Shown here piece by piece: positions 18,676 to 26,351 of a stretch of DNA of 64,000 bases. A model generated the notes under the pieces. That model was not told where the DNA came from and searched no databases. It saw only the letters and a program-made list of their open reading frames with translations. Each line of letters begins with the position of its first letter. Within the stretch, counting starts at the first letter, position 1. Location: assembly GCA_934130935.1 (NCBI GenBank), contig CAKOYQ010000001.1, positions 171,537 through 235,536 on the forward strand, written 5' to 3'. The position numbers and the translations under genes are program-made. The stretch is from an uncultured Clostridia bacterium. GTDB taxonomy: Bacteria > Bacillota > Clostridia > TANB77 > CAG-508.

Positions 18676-19783
18676 AATTTACCGCTTTCTTTAAGAAATC
18701 AAATGATTTATTTCTCTCATTTTCAATTATTTTATTAACTTTTCGATAATCAATTTTTTTATCTATTAAATTTAATTCATCAAAATCCACAACTTTTCTT
18801 TCCTGTAAGTTAGTTAAGTCCAATATACTTTGAAGTCTAGTACTAAATTTATCAGGAAAAATACAAACAAATTTCTTGTTGAAATTTATTGCAAATGCAG
18901 TTGCATGAAATGAATCAGTGACTATATATTTCGCATTTATAAAATAGCTTAAAAATTCTTCTATTGAAGGGCAATTAATAAATTTTCCATATTTTAATCT
19001 CTGATACCCAACATTAGAAACTCTTATTGCAGGTATTTTCTTTTTCTTCGACAAATCCTTTACATATTTATCAAATTTAGGATTATTGGTATTTAATTGA
19101 TATACTAAAATATATTTTTCTTTTTCCTTTATATTTACTTTTAATTTTTCCCATTCTTTCATATTTAGCATTAAAGTTGGATCTAATACATGTTCAACCT
19201 GCTCTATTCCTAAATCATTAATTATTTTCTTTGCTGATTCTTCCCTTACAGACAAATATTTATATTTGCTTAGTAATTCTTTGGTTATTTCTTTTTCGTT
19301 TTCATCTAATTGAGTTTTCCCAAATGATGATGCATATGATATTCTAGTCTTATTTTCTGGAACAAAATCCAAATAAAATGCTTTTTCTATTCCTTTATTC
19401 CACTCACTATTCCAAACTTGATCTGAACCAGTACAATAAATGTCAGCTTCAGGTAAATTTTCTTTCAGTTCTTCATTCGAATAATATTTTAAAGCTGTTA
19501 AATTTATATTTTTTTGTAAAAAATCATTAAATTTATTGCACTGTTTTTTTATTGAATCAGCCAACAACATTCTCCCAATAAATTTTGTAAAAATATTTTT
19601 AGAAAATATCTTTGATGAGTTTATTCTATTATCTATTAAATTAGCTTCTATTTGATCTTTTCTATAATAATCTATTGCTTCTACTTCACAATTTAACTTT
19701 TCCAATATCATTTGAGTTGCATATGTTTGTAAAACTGATCCATAGTTTTTTACATTATGCATAGTTATAACATCAATTTTCAT
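18662..19783 (-). CDS. Polysaccharide pyruvyl transferase family protein
   Basis: 373 residues. The N-terminus MKIDVITMHNVKNYGSVLQT and the internal YCTGSDQVWN motif (near 116-125) are typical of the family, which transfers pyruvate from PEP to sugar residues as ketals. The C-terminal half includes KYIVTDSFHATAFAI, the usual conserved His-containing motif. It overlaps the genes on both sides, in one translationally coupled block. Confidence 0.88.
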   Translation of the reverse strand: MKIDVITMHNVKNYGSVLQTYATQMILEKLNCEVEAIDYYRKDQIEANLIDNRINSSKIFSKNIFTKFIGRMLLADSIKKQCNKFNDFLQKNINLTALKYYSNEELKENLPEADIYCTGSDQVWNSEWNKGIEKAFYLDFVPENKTRISYASSFGKTQLDENEKEITKELLSKYKYLSVREESAKKIINDLGIEQVEHVLDPTLMLNMKEWEKLKVNIKEKEKYILVYQLNTNNPKFDKYVKDLSKKKKIPAIRVSNVGYQRLKYGKFINCPSIEEFLSYFINAKYIVTDSFHATAFAINFNKKFVCIFPDKFSTRLQSILDLTNLQERKVVDFDELNLIDKKIDYRKVNKIIENERNKSFDFLKKAVNYDKL

Positions 19784-20597
19784 CTTTTTTCTCCATATCT
19801 TTATATCTAATCTTATTTATTTTTTTTAATAATTTCTTAGGCATAATACCAGATAATATTGGTTTGAATATATATATATATCCCTTTGGCATAAGTTTTA
19901 ATTCTTTAAAATCTTCTAACCTTAACCAAAATTCATCTATCCTATATCTAAATTTTCTTTTGCTATATCCATACATATCTTCATTATACTGGTATAAATT
20001 TTCTTGTATATTATAGCCTATATACCCTTTGGCATATAATCTCATAAACAAGTCATAATCTTCTGTTCTTCTTGTTTTTTTCTCAGATCTGTACCCATTT
20101 ACTTCATCCATACATTTTTTTGTTAGAATCATAGCTGGATGTGGAAATTGATTTCCACATAAAAAATCCTCTTTTTGTGGTTTTTCTTTATGTTTTCTGC
20201 ATCCCCAAACACCATCTTTATCAAATAATTCAATGTTACAACCAACAAAATCATATTCTTTATTCTTTTTTAAGAATTCTATTTCTTTTTCAAATCTATC
20301 CTTTTTAGAAATATCATCATCATCTTGTCTTGCAATATATTTTCCAGTTGCTTTTCCCAAACAATTATTTAATGATGCAGCAAGTCCCATATTTTTAGTA
20401 TTTCTAATTACCATAATCCTTTTGTCTTTTTCTTTATATTCTAACAATATTTTTTGAATTTCTAAATTTGAAAAATCATCACAAATAATAAACTCAAAGT
20501 TCTCATAAGATTGAGTTAATATTGATTCTATTGATTTCTTTAACATTTCAATATCTCTAGGATTATAAACTCCCATTATAACTGATATTTTATCCAT
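19773..20597 (-). CDS. Family 2 glycosyltransferase
   Basis: 274 residues with the GT-A start ISVIMGVYNPRDIEM and the acidic motif ARQDDDDIS near residue 90. A further conserved block HPAMILTKKC lies around 150. It acts in the cytoplasm on the lipid-linked repeat unit. The gene overlaps the frameshifted GT2 upstream and the pyruvyltransferase downstream. Confidence 0.9.
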   Translation of the reverse strand: MDKISVIMGVYNPRDIEMLKKSIESILTQSYENFEFIICDDFSNLEIQKILLEYKEKDKRIMVIRNTKNMGLAASLNNCLGKATGKYIARQDDDDISKKDRFEKEIEFLKKNKEYDFVGCNIELFDKDGVWGCRKHKEKPQKEDFLCGNQFPHPAMILTKKCMDEVNGYRSEKKTRRTEDYDLFMRLYAKGYIGYNIQENLYQYNEDMYGYSKRKFRYRIDEFWLRLEDFKELKLMPKGYIYIFKPILSGIMPKKLLKKINKIRYKDMEKKDEN

Positions 20598-21427
20598 TTT
20601 CTTGTATATATTTCCCTTTTATATTATTCTTATAATCTTTAATTCCTTTATGAAAGGCTTTAAAATGATTTTTTTTATTTTCAAATAGTAATAATATTTT
20701 TAAATATTTTACCAAAACAATAATTAATGCTCTAATACTTTTATAGTCACGAACAATGTACATTAGGTTTCTCACTTGATAATACATTCTTTGTTCACTC
20801 ATAAATCCATATTTATATTTTAATCCTAATATATTTTTTTCTTTTGTTATTCCAGGATTGTGTATAAGTAATGCATTATTGCACTGTAAAATTTTAAATT
20901 TTTTTCTTCTTGCTCTTAAACAATATTCATAATCTACAGCATCTATAAAAAATTCTTCTTTAAATTTTCCAACTTTTTGATGCAGTTCTAAATTCAATAA
21001 ATTTCCACTTGTCATTGTCCAATACATTTCTATTGCATCTTTTTTATATTTTTTTTCTTTTTTTCTCTCTATAAGGTATTTAGGAGAATAAATTATAACA
21101 TCATCTCTTTCATTATATATATATATATCTATTATATTGTTTGCACATTTACTATCTTGATCCATTGTTAATACATATTTATACCCGTAATTTTATTGCA
21201 CATTTTATTCCTTCATTCAATCCTTTCCCAATTCCTTGATTTCCATTTAAGCTAATATATTCTATTTTCTCATCTTTTAATTGGAATAAATCGTTTTTAA
21301 TATCAGAATTATCAACAATTATAACTTTGTCTACATATTCTATATAACTGTTAAAATTCTTTATCAATTCATTTTTTTTTATATTATATGTTACTATAAT
21401 CGCAGCTATATTATTTTTTTTTATCAT
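20590..21427 (-). pseudogene. Frameshifted family 2 glycosyltransferase (rhamnosyltransferase-like)
   Basis: Two frames together make one GT2 enzyme. The first (21179-21427) gives an N-terminal half starting MIKKNNIAAIIVTYN and ends KLRV at a stop. The second (20590-21165) resumes at MDQDSKC, the donor-metal motif. Removing one base of the minus-strand ACGGGT near 21183-21187 restores KLGYKYVLTMDQDS across the break. The shift is not in a homopolymer long enough to suggest phase variation. It may be a true inactivation or a sequencing error. The intact product would have about 280 residues, normal for the family. Confidence 0.85.
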
Positions 21428-21447
21428 TTTCAGCTATATGATGATTA

Positions 21448-22536
21448 TCATATTCTCCTTTCGTTATATATGTTTGAATATTTTTTTACCATTTTCTCTA
21501 TATTGAACCTATTTTTTATGTCATTTTTAGCATTTCTTAGTATTTCTTCATTATTTTTAGTTTTAAAAACAATATTATTTATAATTTTTATATTTTCATT
21601 CAAATCCTTTGCAATATAACCATTCTCTCCGTTTTTTATAACATCTCTATTGCCGATGCAGTCACTAACAATGCAAATTTTCTTAAGATACATAGCCTCA
21701 AGTAAAGATATAGGTAAGCCTTCCCATAAAGAACAAAGAATAAAAACATCTTGTTCATTAAGAATTCTTAAAACCTCATTTCTTGTTTTCCACCCAGTTA
21801 TTTCAATATTAGAACTTGTTAATTTGTCTCTCAATTCTCCGTCACCAATCCAAGTAAAATGAACATCTGGAAAACATTCTGCAACCTTGTTAAACATATC
21901 AGGATTTTTTTGATATCCAATTCTACCAACAGTACAAACTTTAAGTTTTTTTAAATCTATCTCTTTTTCTTTAAATTCTGCTATTTCCTCTTCTAATTTT
22001 TTAACATCAATTCCATTATTTATATGAACAGAGTTCTTATTTAACTTTCTTGCCTCCTCATATTCTCCTTTTGAACAACCTACAATCGTACATCTTTTGT
22101 TAAATGTAGCCATTGCCTTTTCAATTAACCAATATATAGTTCTTTTAGTTTTTGAGTCATCTTGTTTCAAAAAAGAAAAACCATGTGGGTTATAAAACAT
22201 TTTTACTCTATTTCCATTTGCAGCCAATCTCCCTAATACCCCTGCTTTAGAAGAATGTAAATGCACTATGTCTGGTTTTTCCTTTTTTATTATATTTTTT
22301 ATTTCTTTTAATGCTTTAAAATCTTTTTGTGGACTTATGTTCCTTGTAAAATTTTTAACTTCAACGAATTTTACTCTATTACTAAAATAAGCCTGAAAAT
22401 TTTTTTCTGTTTCCTCTCTGACTCCATATGCTACTGTAATTTCAAAATCGCTATCTGTTCTGTTAATCAAATCAACTAAAAAACTAAAAACTCCACTTCC
22501 AAAGGATTCTACTACATGTAATACCTTCTTTTTCAA
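21448..22536 (-). CDS. Family 4 glycosyltransferase (GT-B)
   Basis: 362 residues with a GT-B architecture: an N-terminal acceptor domain with VHLHSSKAGVLGRLAA near 95 and a C-terminal donor domain with VGRIGYQKNPDMF near 205 and the EX7E-like LLEAMYLKKICIVSD near 285. It retains a typical length. It probably adds the second sugar after the initiating transferase encoded directly upstream. Confidence 0.9.
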   Translation of the reverse strand: MKKKVLHVVESFGSGVFSFLVDLINRTDSDFEITVAYGVREETEKNFQAYFSNRVKFVEVKNFTRNISPQKDFKALKEIKNIIKKEKPDIVHLHSSKAGVLGRLAANGNRVKMFYNPHGFSFLKQDDSKTKRTIYWLIEKAMATFNKRCTIVGCSKGEYEEARKLNKNSVHINNGIDVKKLEEEIAEFKEKEIDLKKLKVCTVGRIGYQKNPDMFNKVAECFPDVHFTWIGDGELRDKLTSSNIEITGWKTRNEVLRILNEQDVFILCSLWEGLPISLLEAMYLKKICIVSDCIGNRDVIKNGENGYIAKDLNENIKIINNIVFKTKNNEEILRNAKNDIKNRFNIEKMVKKYSNIYNERRI

Positions 22537-23235
22537 TCACACTGCTCCTCTTCTATTTAAAACTGCTCCAATAGTCTTAAAAAAAACTTTAACATCCAAT
22601 TTAAAAGATAAATTATCTATGTAAAACAACTCCATCTGCATACGTTGCTCATAACTTGTACAACTTCTTCCATTAGCTGCCCAATATCCTGTAAGACCAG
22701 GAGTAACGCTCAAAAACTTTCTTATGTTAGTTCCGTATTTTTTCAACTCATTTGCAACAACAGGTCTTGGTCCAACAATAGCCAAATCACCTTTTAATAT
22801 ATTAATTAGCTGTGGTAATTCATCTAGGCTTGTCTTTCTTAAAAACTTTCCTACTTTAGTAATTCGAGGATCATTTGATAATTTATAGTTTTCCTCGTAT
22901 TCTTTCATTTGCTCTGGAGTAAATCTTTTTATTAAATCTTCTGCATTTTCAACCATTGTTCTAAATTTATATATTTTAATAATTTTTCCATCTTTACCAA
23001 TTCTAGTATGTTTAAAAAATACTGGTCCTTTTGAGTCTAACTTTATTGCTAAAGCTATTATTGCAAAAAAAGGCAATAACCCAACTAATGAAGTTAAAGA
23101 TAATATTATATCAGTTGTTCTTTTTACAATTCTATAGGGTATCTTTGGGTCTAAAATTTCTTTATATCTTTTTGTGGGTAATTTCAAAATTGAAACATTA
23201 CCAACCATTTTCTCACTTGTTATATCAACATTCAC
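22537..23235 (-). CDS. Initiating sugar transferase (undecaprenyl-phosphate sugar phosphotransferase)
   Basis: 232 residues of the bacterial sugar transferase family. A single hydrophobic re-entrant or membrane helix (about 45-68) is followed by KFRTMVENAED, the DP-R...R-LDELPQL block and the GPRP motif. The enzyme moves a phosphosugar from a nucleotide sugar to undecaprenyl phosphate and thus starts repeat-unit synthesis. It lacks the extra N-terminal helices of WbaP-type enzymes, so it is of the short PglC-like form. Confidence 0.9.
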   Translation of the reverse strand: MNVDITSEKMVGNVSILKLPTKRYKEILDPKIPYRIVKRTTDIILSLTSLVGLLPFFAIIALAIKLDSKGPVFFKHTRIGKDGKIIKIYKFRTMVENAEDLIKRFTPEQMKEYEENYKLSNDPRITKVGKFLRKTSLDELPQLINILKGDLAIVGPRPVVANELKKYGTNIRKFLSVTPGLTGYWAANGRSCTSYEQRMQMELFYIDNLSFKLDVKVFFKTIGAVLNRRGAV

Positions 23236-23276
23236 TTTTGTTTCTCCCCTTCAAATTAGCTCTTGTATTTTGTCAA

Positions 23277-23750
23277 CTACTGTTTAATCTCTATTGCTTT
23301 TCTCATAATTAAATATATCCCAATCCCTGTAACAATCCCCAATGCATCTATGCACACATCAAAAATCCTTGCACTTCTTCCTGCCACAAAAAATTGGTGT
23401 AACTCATCTGTAACAGCATAGCCAATTCCAAAAGCTGTACTATAAAATACTTTTTCTTTTGTTTTTCGGTTAGTTGTATATGCATAGTTCATTATTAAAA
23501 AGCCACCAACCGCATAAATAGTATAATGAGCCAATTTTCTTATAATCTTTTCTATGTTCTCAAGTAAAGGCTCATCCTCCTCTATTGTTCTATCTGATAC
23601 TACTTGTACAACTGCAACTGTGACTTTTCTACTTGTATTACTTGATTTTGTTCCTCCTTGGTTAGAAAAACAAAATACTATTACCATCCATACTATAATT
23701 AATGTTATTTTTATTATTCTAATTTGTATTTTCTTGTCGAATTTTTTCAT
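23277..23750 (-). CDS. VanZ-like membrane protein
   Basis: 157 residues with about four hydrophobic helices and the VanZ-family features FCFSNQ near residue 27, the KLAHYTIYAVGG block and YAVTDELHQFFVAGR near 113-127. VanZ-like proteins are common in Gram-positive genomes and the name does not imply glycopeptide resistance. It is the first gene of the capsule operon. No clear ribosome binding site precedes its ATG. Confidence 0.8.
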   Translation of the reverse strand: MKKFDKKIQIRIIKITLIIVWMVIVFCFSNQGGTKSSNTSRKVTVAVVQVVSDRTIEEDEPLLENIEKIIRKLAHYTIYAVGGFLIMNYAYTTNRKTKEKVFYSTAFGIGYAVTDELHQFFVAGRSARIFDVCIDALGIVTGIGIYLIMRKAIEIKQ

Positions 23751-23759
23751 ATCAAATTT

Positions 23760-23788
23760 AATATACCATTACAAGAAAAAATTTTCAA
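23760..23788 (-). promoter_or_regulatory. Predicted sigma-A promoter of the capsule operon
   Basis: Minus-strand TTGAAA and TATATT are spaced by 17 bases. The predicted start of transcription falls only a few bases before the VanZ-like ATG, which also lacks a ribosome binding site, so the first gene would be nearly leaderless or the true promoter lies elsewhere. Confidence 0.45.
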
Positions 23789-23841
23789 TACTTTATACAA
23801 AAAACTTTTTTACTTTATCAATGTAATTTTTCCCATAAAAA

Positions 23842-23890
23842 AAGAAGCTACATTAAAACATTTTTGTTTAATGTAACATCTTTTTTTATC
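23842..23890 (-). terminator. Rho-independent terminator after hpf
   Basis: A stem with TACATTAAAACA on one side and TGTTTAATGTA on the other, flanked by A and T runs in both directions, directly follows the hpf stop codon. It separates hpf from the capsule operon promoter. Confidence 0.85.
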
Positions 23891-23891
23891 T

Positions 23892-24416
23892 TTAAGCCTC
23901 TGGCTCAATTAATCCAAAATTTTTACCATCTTTTAATTTATGAATAACATTTACCTTATTAGTTTCAACATTAACAAATGTAAAAAACATTTGAGAAGCT
24001 CTTTCTTGTAACTTTAGTTTTGCATCTTCTGGAGTCATAGGTTTGATTTCATAATATTCCGTCTTTAAAATTTCATCAGTAACTTCATGAACTTTTTCTT
24101 CAACTCCTAATGCTTTTAAACTAGAATCCTTCATCATTTTTTCTTTTTTAGTTTTAGCTTTTCTAATTTGTCCTTCTAATATATCTATATCTTTATCTAT
24201 AGATGCATATAGGTCTTTATCTTCTGTAACTGCTCTAAACATTTCACCATTTGCTGATATTTTCATTTCTGCTATTTGTGCTGTTTTTTCTACTCTGATA
24301 GTAATATCTGCATCTGCATCTTCAAAGTATTTGGCAATTCTCTCCATTTTTCTTTCTACATAGTCGTTTATTGCTTCTGTTACCTTTAGTTCCTTTCCTG
24401 TTATTTTTATTTGCAT
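23892..24416 (-). CDS. hpf: Ribosome hibernation promoting factor, long form
   Basis: 174 residues. The N-terminal ribosome-binding domain (MQIKITGKELKVTEAINDY) is joined by a charged linker to the C-terminal dimerisation domain (YYEIKPMTPEDAKLKLQE). The long form found in Gram-positive bacteria makes 100S ribosome dimers in stationary phase. A GAAAGGAG site precedes the ATG. It is monocistronic, with its own promoter and terminator. Confidence 0.93.
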   Translation of the reverse strand: MQIKITGKELKVTEAINDYVERKMERIAKYFEDADADITIRVEKTAQIAEMKISANGEMFRAVTEDKDLYASIDKDIDILEGQIRKAKTKKEKMMKDSSLKALGVEEKVHEVTDEILKTEYYEIKPMTPEDAKLKLQERASQMFFTFVNVETNKVNVIHKLKDGKNFGLIEPEA

Positions 24417-24448
24417 AAAAATCGCTCCTTTCTTTTTAGTATATTTAC

Positions 24449-24477
24449 ATTATATCTTCTATTTACTTTTTTGGCAA
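24449..24477 (-). promoter_or_regulatory. Sigma-A promoter of hpf
   Basis: Minus-strand TTGCCA, 17 bases, TATAAT, ending about 33 bases before the hpf ATG. The promoter overlaps the last codons of the DUF2207 gene. Confidence 0.7.
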
Positions 24478-26219
24478 GAGTTTAATAAAAATTTTGCACA
24501 GTTCAATTTTAACGGAAGCCTCCGGCCACCTCCGCCACCTCCGAAGGAGCCTCCTCCTCCGCCACCTGAAGAAAATCCTCCTCCTCCAGACGAATAACTT
24601 TCTGCTCTAATCCTAGCTGATTGTGCTACAGCTATCCCTCTATGAGAACTTGTATTTATAAACATAATATAATCATAAGATGTAAAGTTTGATTGTTCAA
24701 TTACATCTGGATATATATCTTTAAATTGTTTAGCAACTTTTCGTGCTATTCCCATAATTTGAGCAAAAATCATGTATTCTTCAAATAATTGTACTTCAAC
24801 CGCTTCTCTTTCTCTTATGAGTGTATACTCATTCAAATATCTTTTTAATCCCGCAAGTTCAAGTGCTTCTTGTTTTAACTCATGTGTCGCTATATATTTT
24901 TTATTTTTAAATATCCTTAATATTGATGTTTCATCTTTTTCTTCAATTAATCCTTCTTTTACAAGTTTTGCTCTCTCATCATCTATTATTTCATCAAACC
25001 AAGAAAGAATTTCTGAATAGCTATCTTGGCACCACTTTTCAAATTCTTTACTCTCTAAATATCCATCTTTACTTGCTTCATATAACATATTGAATAATTC
25101 TTTTTCCCTTGGTTCTGAAAACATTTCTGATTTAGTTTCTGTTAAAACAATAACTGTATTCTCTTTTTTAAATATTACACCTGTCTCTTTTTCTTCGATC
25201 CTGATTATACCGTCTTTTATCCATTTTAAAATTATTGCACCTAATATGTCCGTCTTTCCTTTGATTATATTGTATTGATACCCTATATAATAGGCTCTAT
25301 ATATATCTTTTTTGCATGGTATATCTCTAAAATATGGTACATCTTTTGGAATTTTTTTACCTTCTGTTCCGTAATTTAGTCCCTTTGCAAAATTTGATAA
25401 ACCTCTTAATCCACAAAAAAGCACAGTCCATATAGCAAAAAAAATCACACCTATCAAAACAGCAACTACATCTTCTGAATTTGAGTTCTTATATTTATTT
25501 GCCCCTTCTTCGGCCATATTATAATAATGTTCAAAATCATAGTCCAATTTATTTGTTGTATTAAATGTTTCTAATGGAAATTTAACTAAAATCGTCATAT
25601 ACTCTTTAGTTGATAATTTTCCATCTGATTGCATTTCAATATATCCATCATATACATATGCTGTTCCGCCATAATTTCCATATCCCCAAACATCAGTTGT
25701 ATCTGCAATATCAAAATTAGTATGAATCTTGACATATGCATTTCCTATCGGATTTGAAAATTCATATGGTATTAAAGTCCAGTATATCATTTGTGCATCT
25801 GATGTTTCAGAAACAAAATTTGTAATTGTATATTTTGCAGTATAAGTATGTGAACCATATTCACTCATTCCCCAACAAAGCTCGACTCCATTAAAAAGTT
25901 TATTTATTCCACTTTTATATGCCTTCTCTTCAAATGTTCCAGAAGAATCCCAATATGATAATTGTTCATATTCAGTATTTTCATCTGTTACCATTAAATC
26001 TTTTATTACTGAATTTTCCAAATTATAATATGGATGATATACTTCTGTTCCTTGTGTTACATCACATTTCCAAATTTCTGTAACATGAGCATCTCCATAA
26101 TCATCAACAAATATGTCCATAGCTATACTTTGTATTGAATTTGCTTCTACTTTATTTCCTATAGAAAATAGAACTAGAGCAAATAACAAAATTAATAATA
26201 TTTTAAGTGTCTTTTTCAT
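24459..26219 (-). CDS. DUF2207 / YlbF-like predicted membrane protein
   Basis: The start is the ATG at 26217-26219 because an AGGGGG site lies 9 bases before it, giving 586 residues. It has a signal peptide (1-24), an extracellular DUF2207 domain, a membrane helix near residue 255, a cytoplasmic region and a glycine-rich C-terminus (GGGG runs). Such proteins usually end within the glycine run or in a few hydrophobic residues. Here 20 unrelated residues follow GGGGGGRR. Dropping one C of GGCCGG near 24523-24526 would end the protein as GGFR then stop, so a late frameshift is likely. Function unknown. Confidence 0.75.
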   Translation of the reverse strand: MKKTLKILLILLFALVLFSIGNKVEANSIQSIAMDIFVDDYGDAHVTEIWKCDVTQGTEVYHPYYNLENSVIKDLMVTDENTEYEQLSYWDSSGTFEEKAYKSGINKLFNGVELCWGMSEYGSHTYTAKYTITNFVSETSDAQMIYWTLIPYEFSNPIGNAYVKIHTNFDIADTTDVWGYGNYGGTAYVYDGYIEMQSDGKLSTKEYMTILVKFPLETFNTTNKLDYDFEHYYNMAEEGANKYKNSNSEDVVAVLIGVIFFAIWTVLFCGLRGLSNFAKGLNYGTEGKKIPKDVPYFRDIPCKKDIYRAYYIGYQYNIIKGKTDILGAIILKWIKDGIIRIEEKETGVIFKKENTVIVLTETKSEMFSEPREKELFNMLYEASKDGYLESKEFEKWCQDSYSEILSWFDEIIDDERAKLVKEGLIEEKDETSILRIFKNKKYIATHELKQEALELAGLKRYLNEYTLIREREAVEVQLFEEYMIFAQIMGIARKVAKQFKDIYPDVIEQSNFTSYDYIMFINTSSHRGIAVAQSARIRAESYSSGGGGFSSGGGGGGSFGGGGGGRRLPLKLNCAKFLLNSCQKSK

Positions 26220-26244
26220 AAGCATCCCCCTTTTTTTCAATTCG

Positions 26245-26273
26245 ATTATCTCACACTGTTCAAACAATATCAA
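26245..26273 (-). promoter_or_regulatory. Predicted promoter of the DUF2207 gene
   Basis: Minus-strand TTGATA and GATAAT are separated by 17 bases, about 25 bases upstream of the chosen start. It mirrors the divergent mutS2 promoter, which has the same two hexamers. Confidence 0.55.
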
Positions 26274-26289
26274 TACAATTTTTTATTTA

Positions 26290-26318
26290 TTGATATTTCT
26301 CCAATTTTATGGGATAAT
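26290..26318 (+). promoter_or_regulatory. Predicted promoter of mutS2
   Basis: TTGATA and GATAAT with a 17-base spacer, 33 bases before the mutS2 ATG, followed by a GAAAGGA ribosome binding site. Confidence 0.6.
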
Positions 26319-26351
26319 ATAGTCATTCAAAGGTTAGAAAGGATAAAAAAA

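Noticed and set aside
20590..21427. Phase-variable on/off switch at the glycosyltransferase frameshift
   Set aside because: The site is a run of only three Gs, too short for slipped-strand switching.
23277..23750. Glycopeptide resistance gene vanZ
   Set aside because: VanZ-like domains are common in unrelated Gram-positive genes and no vanHAX genes are present.
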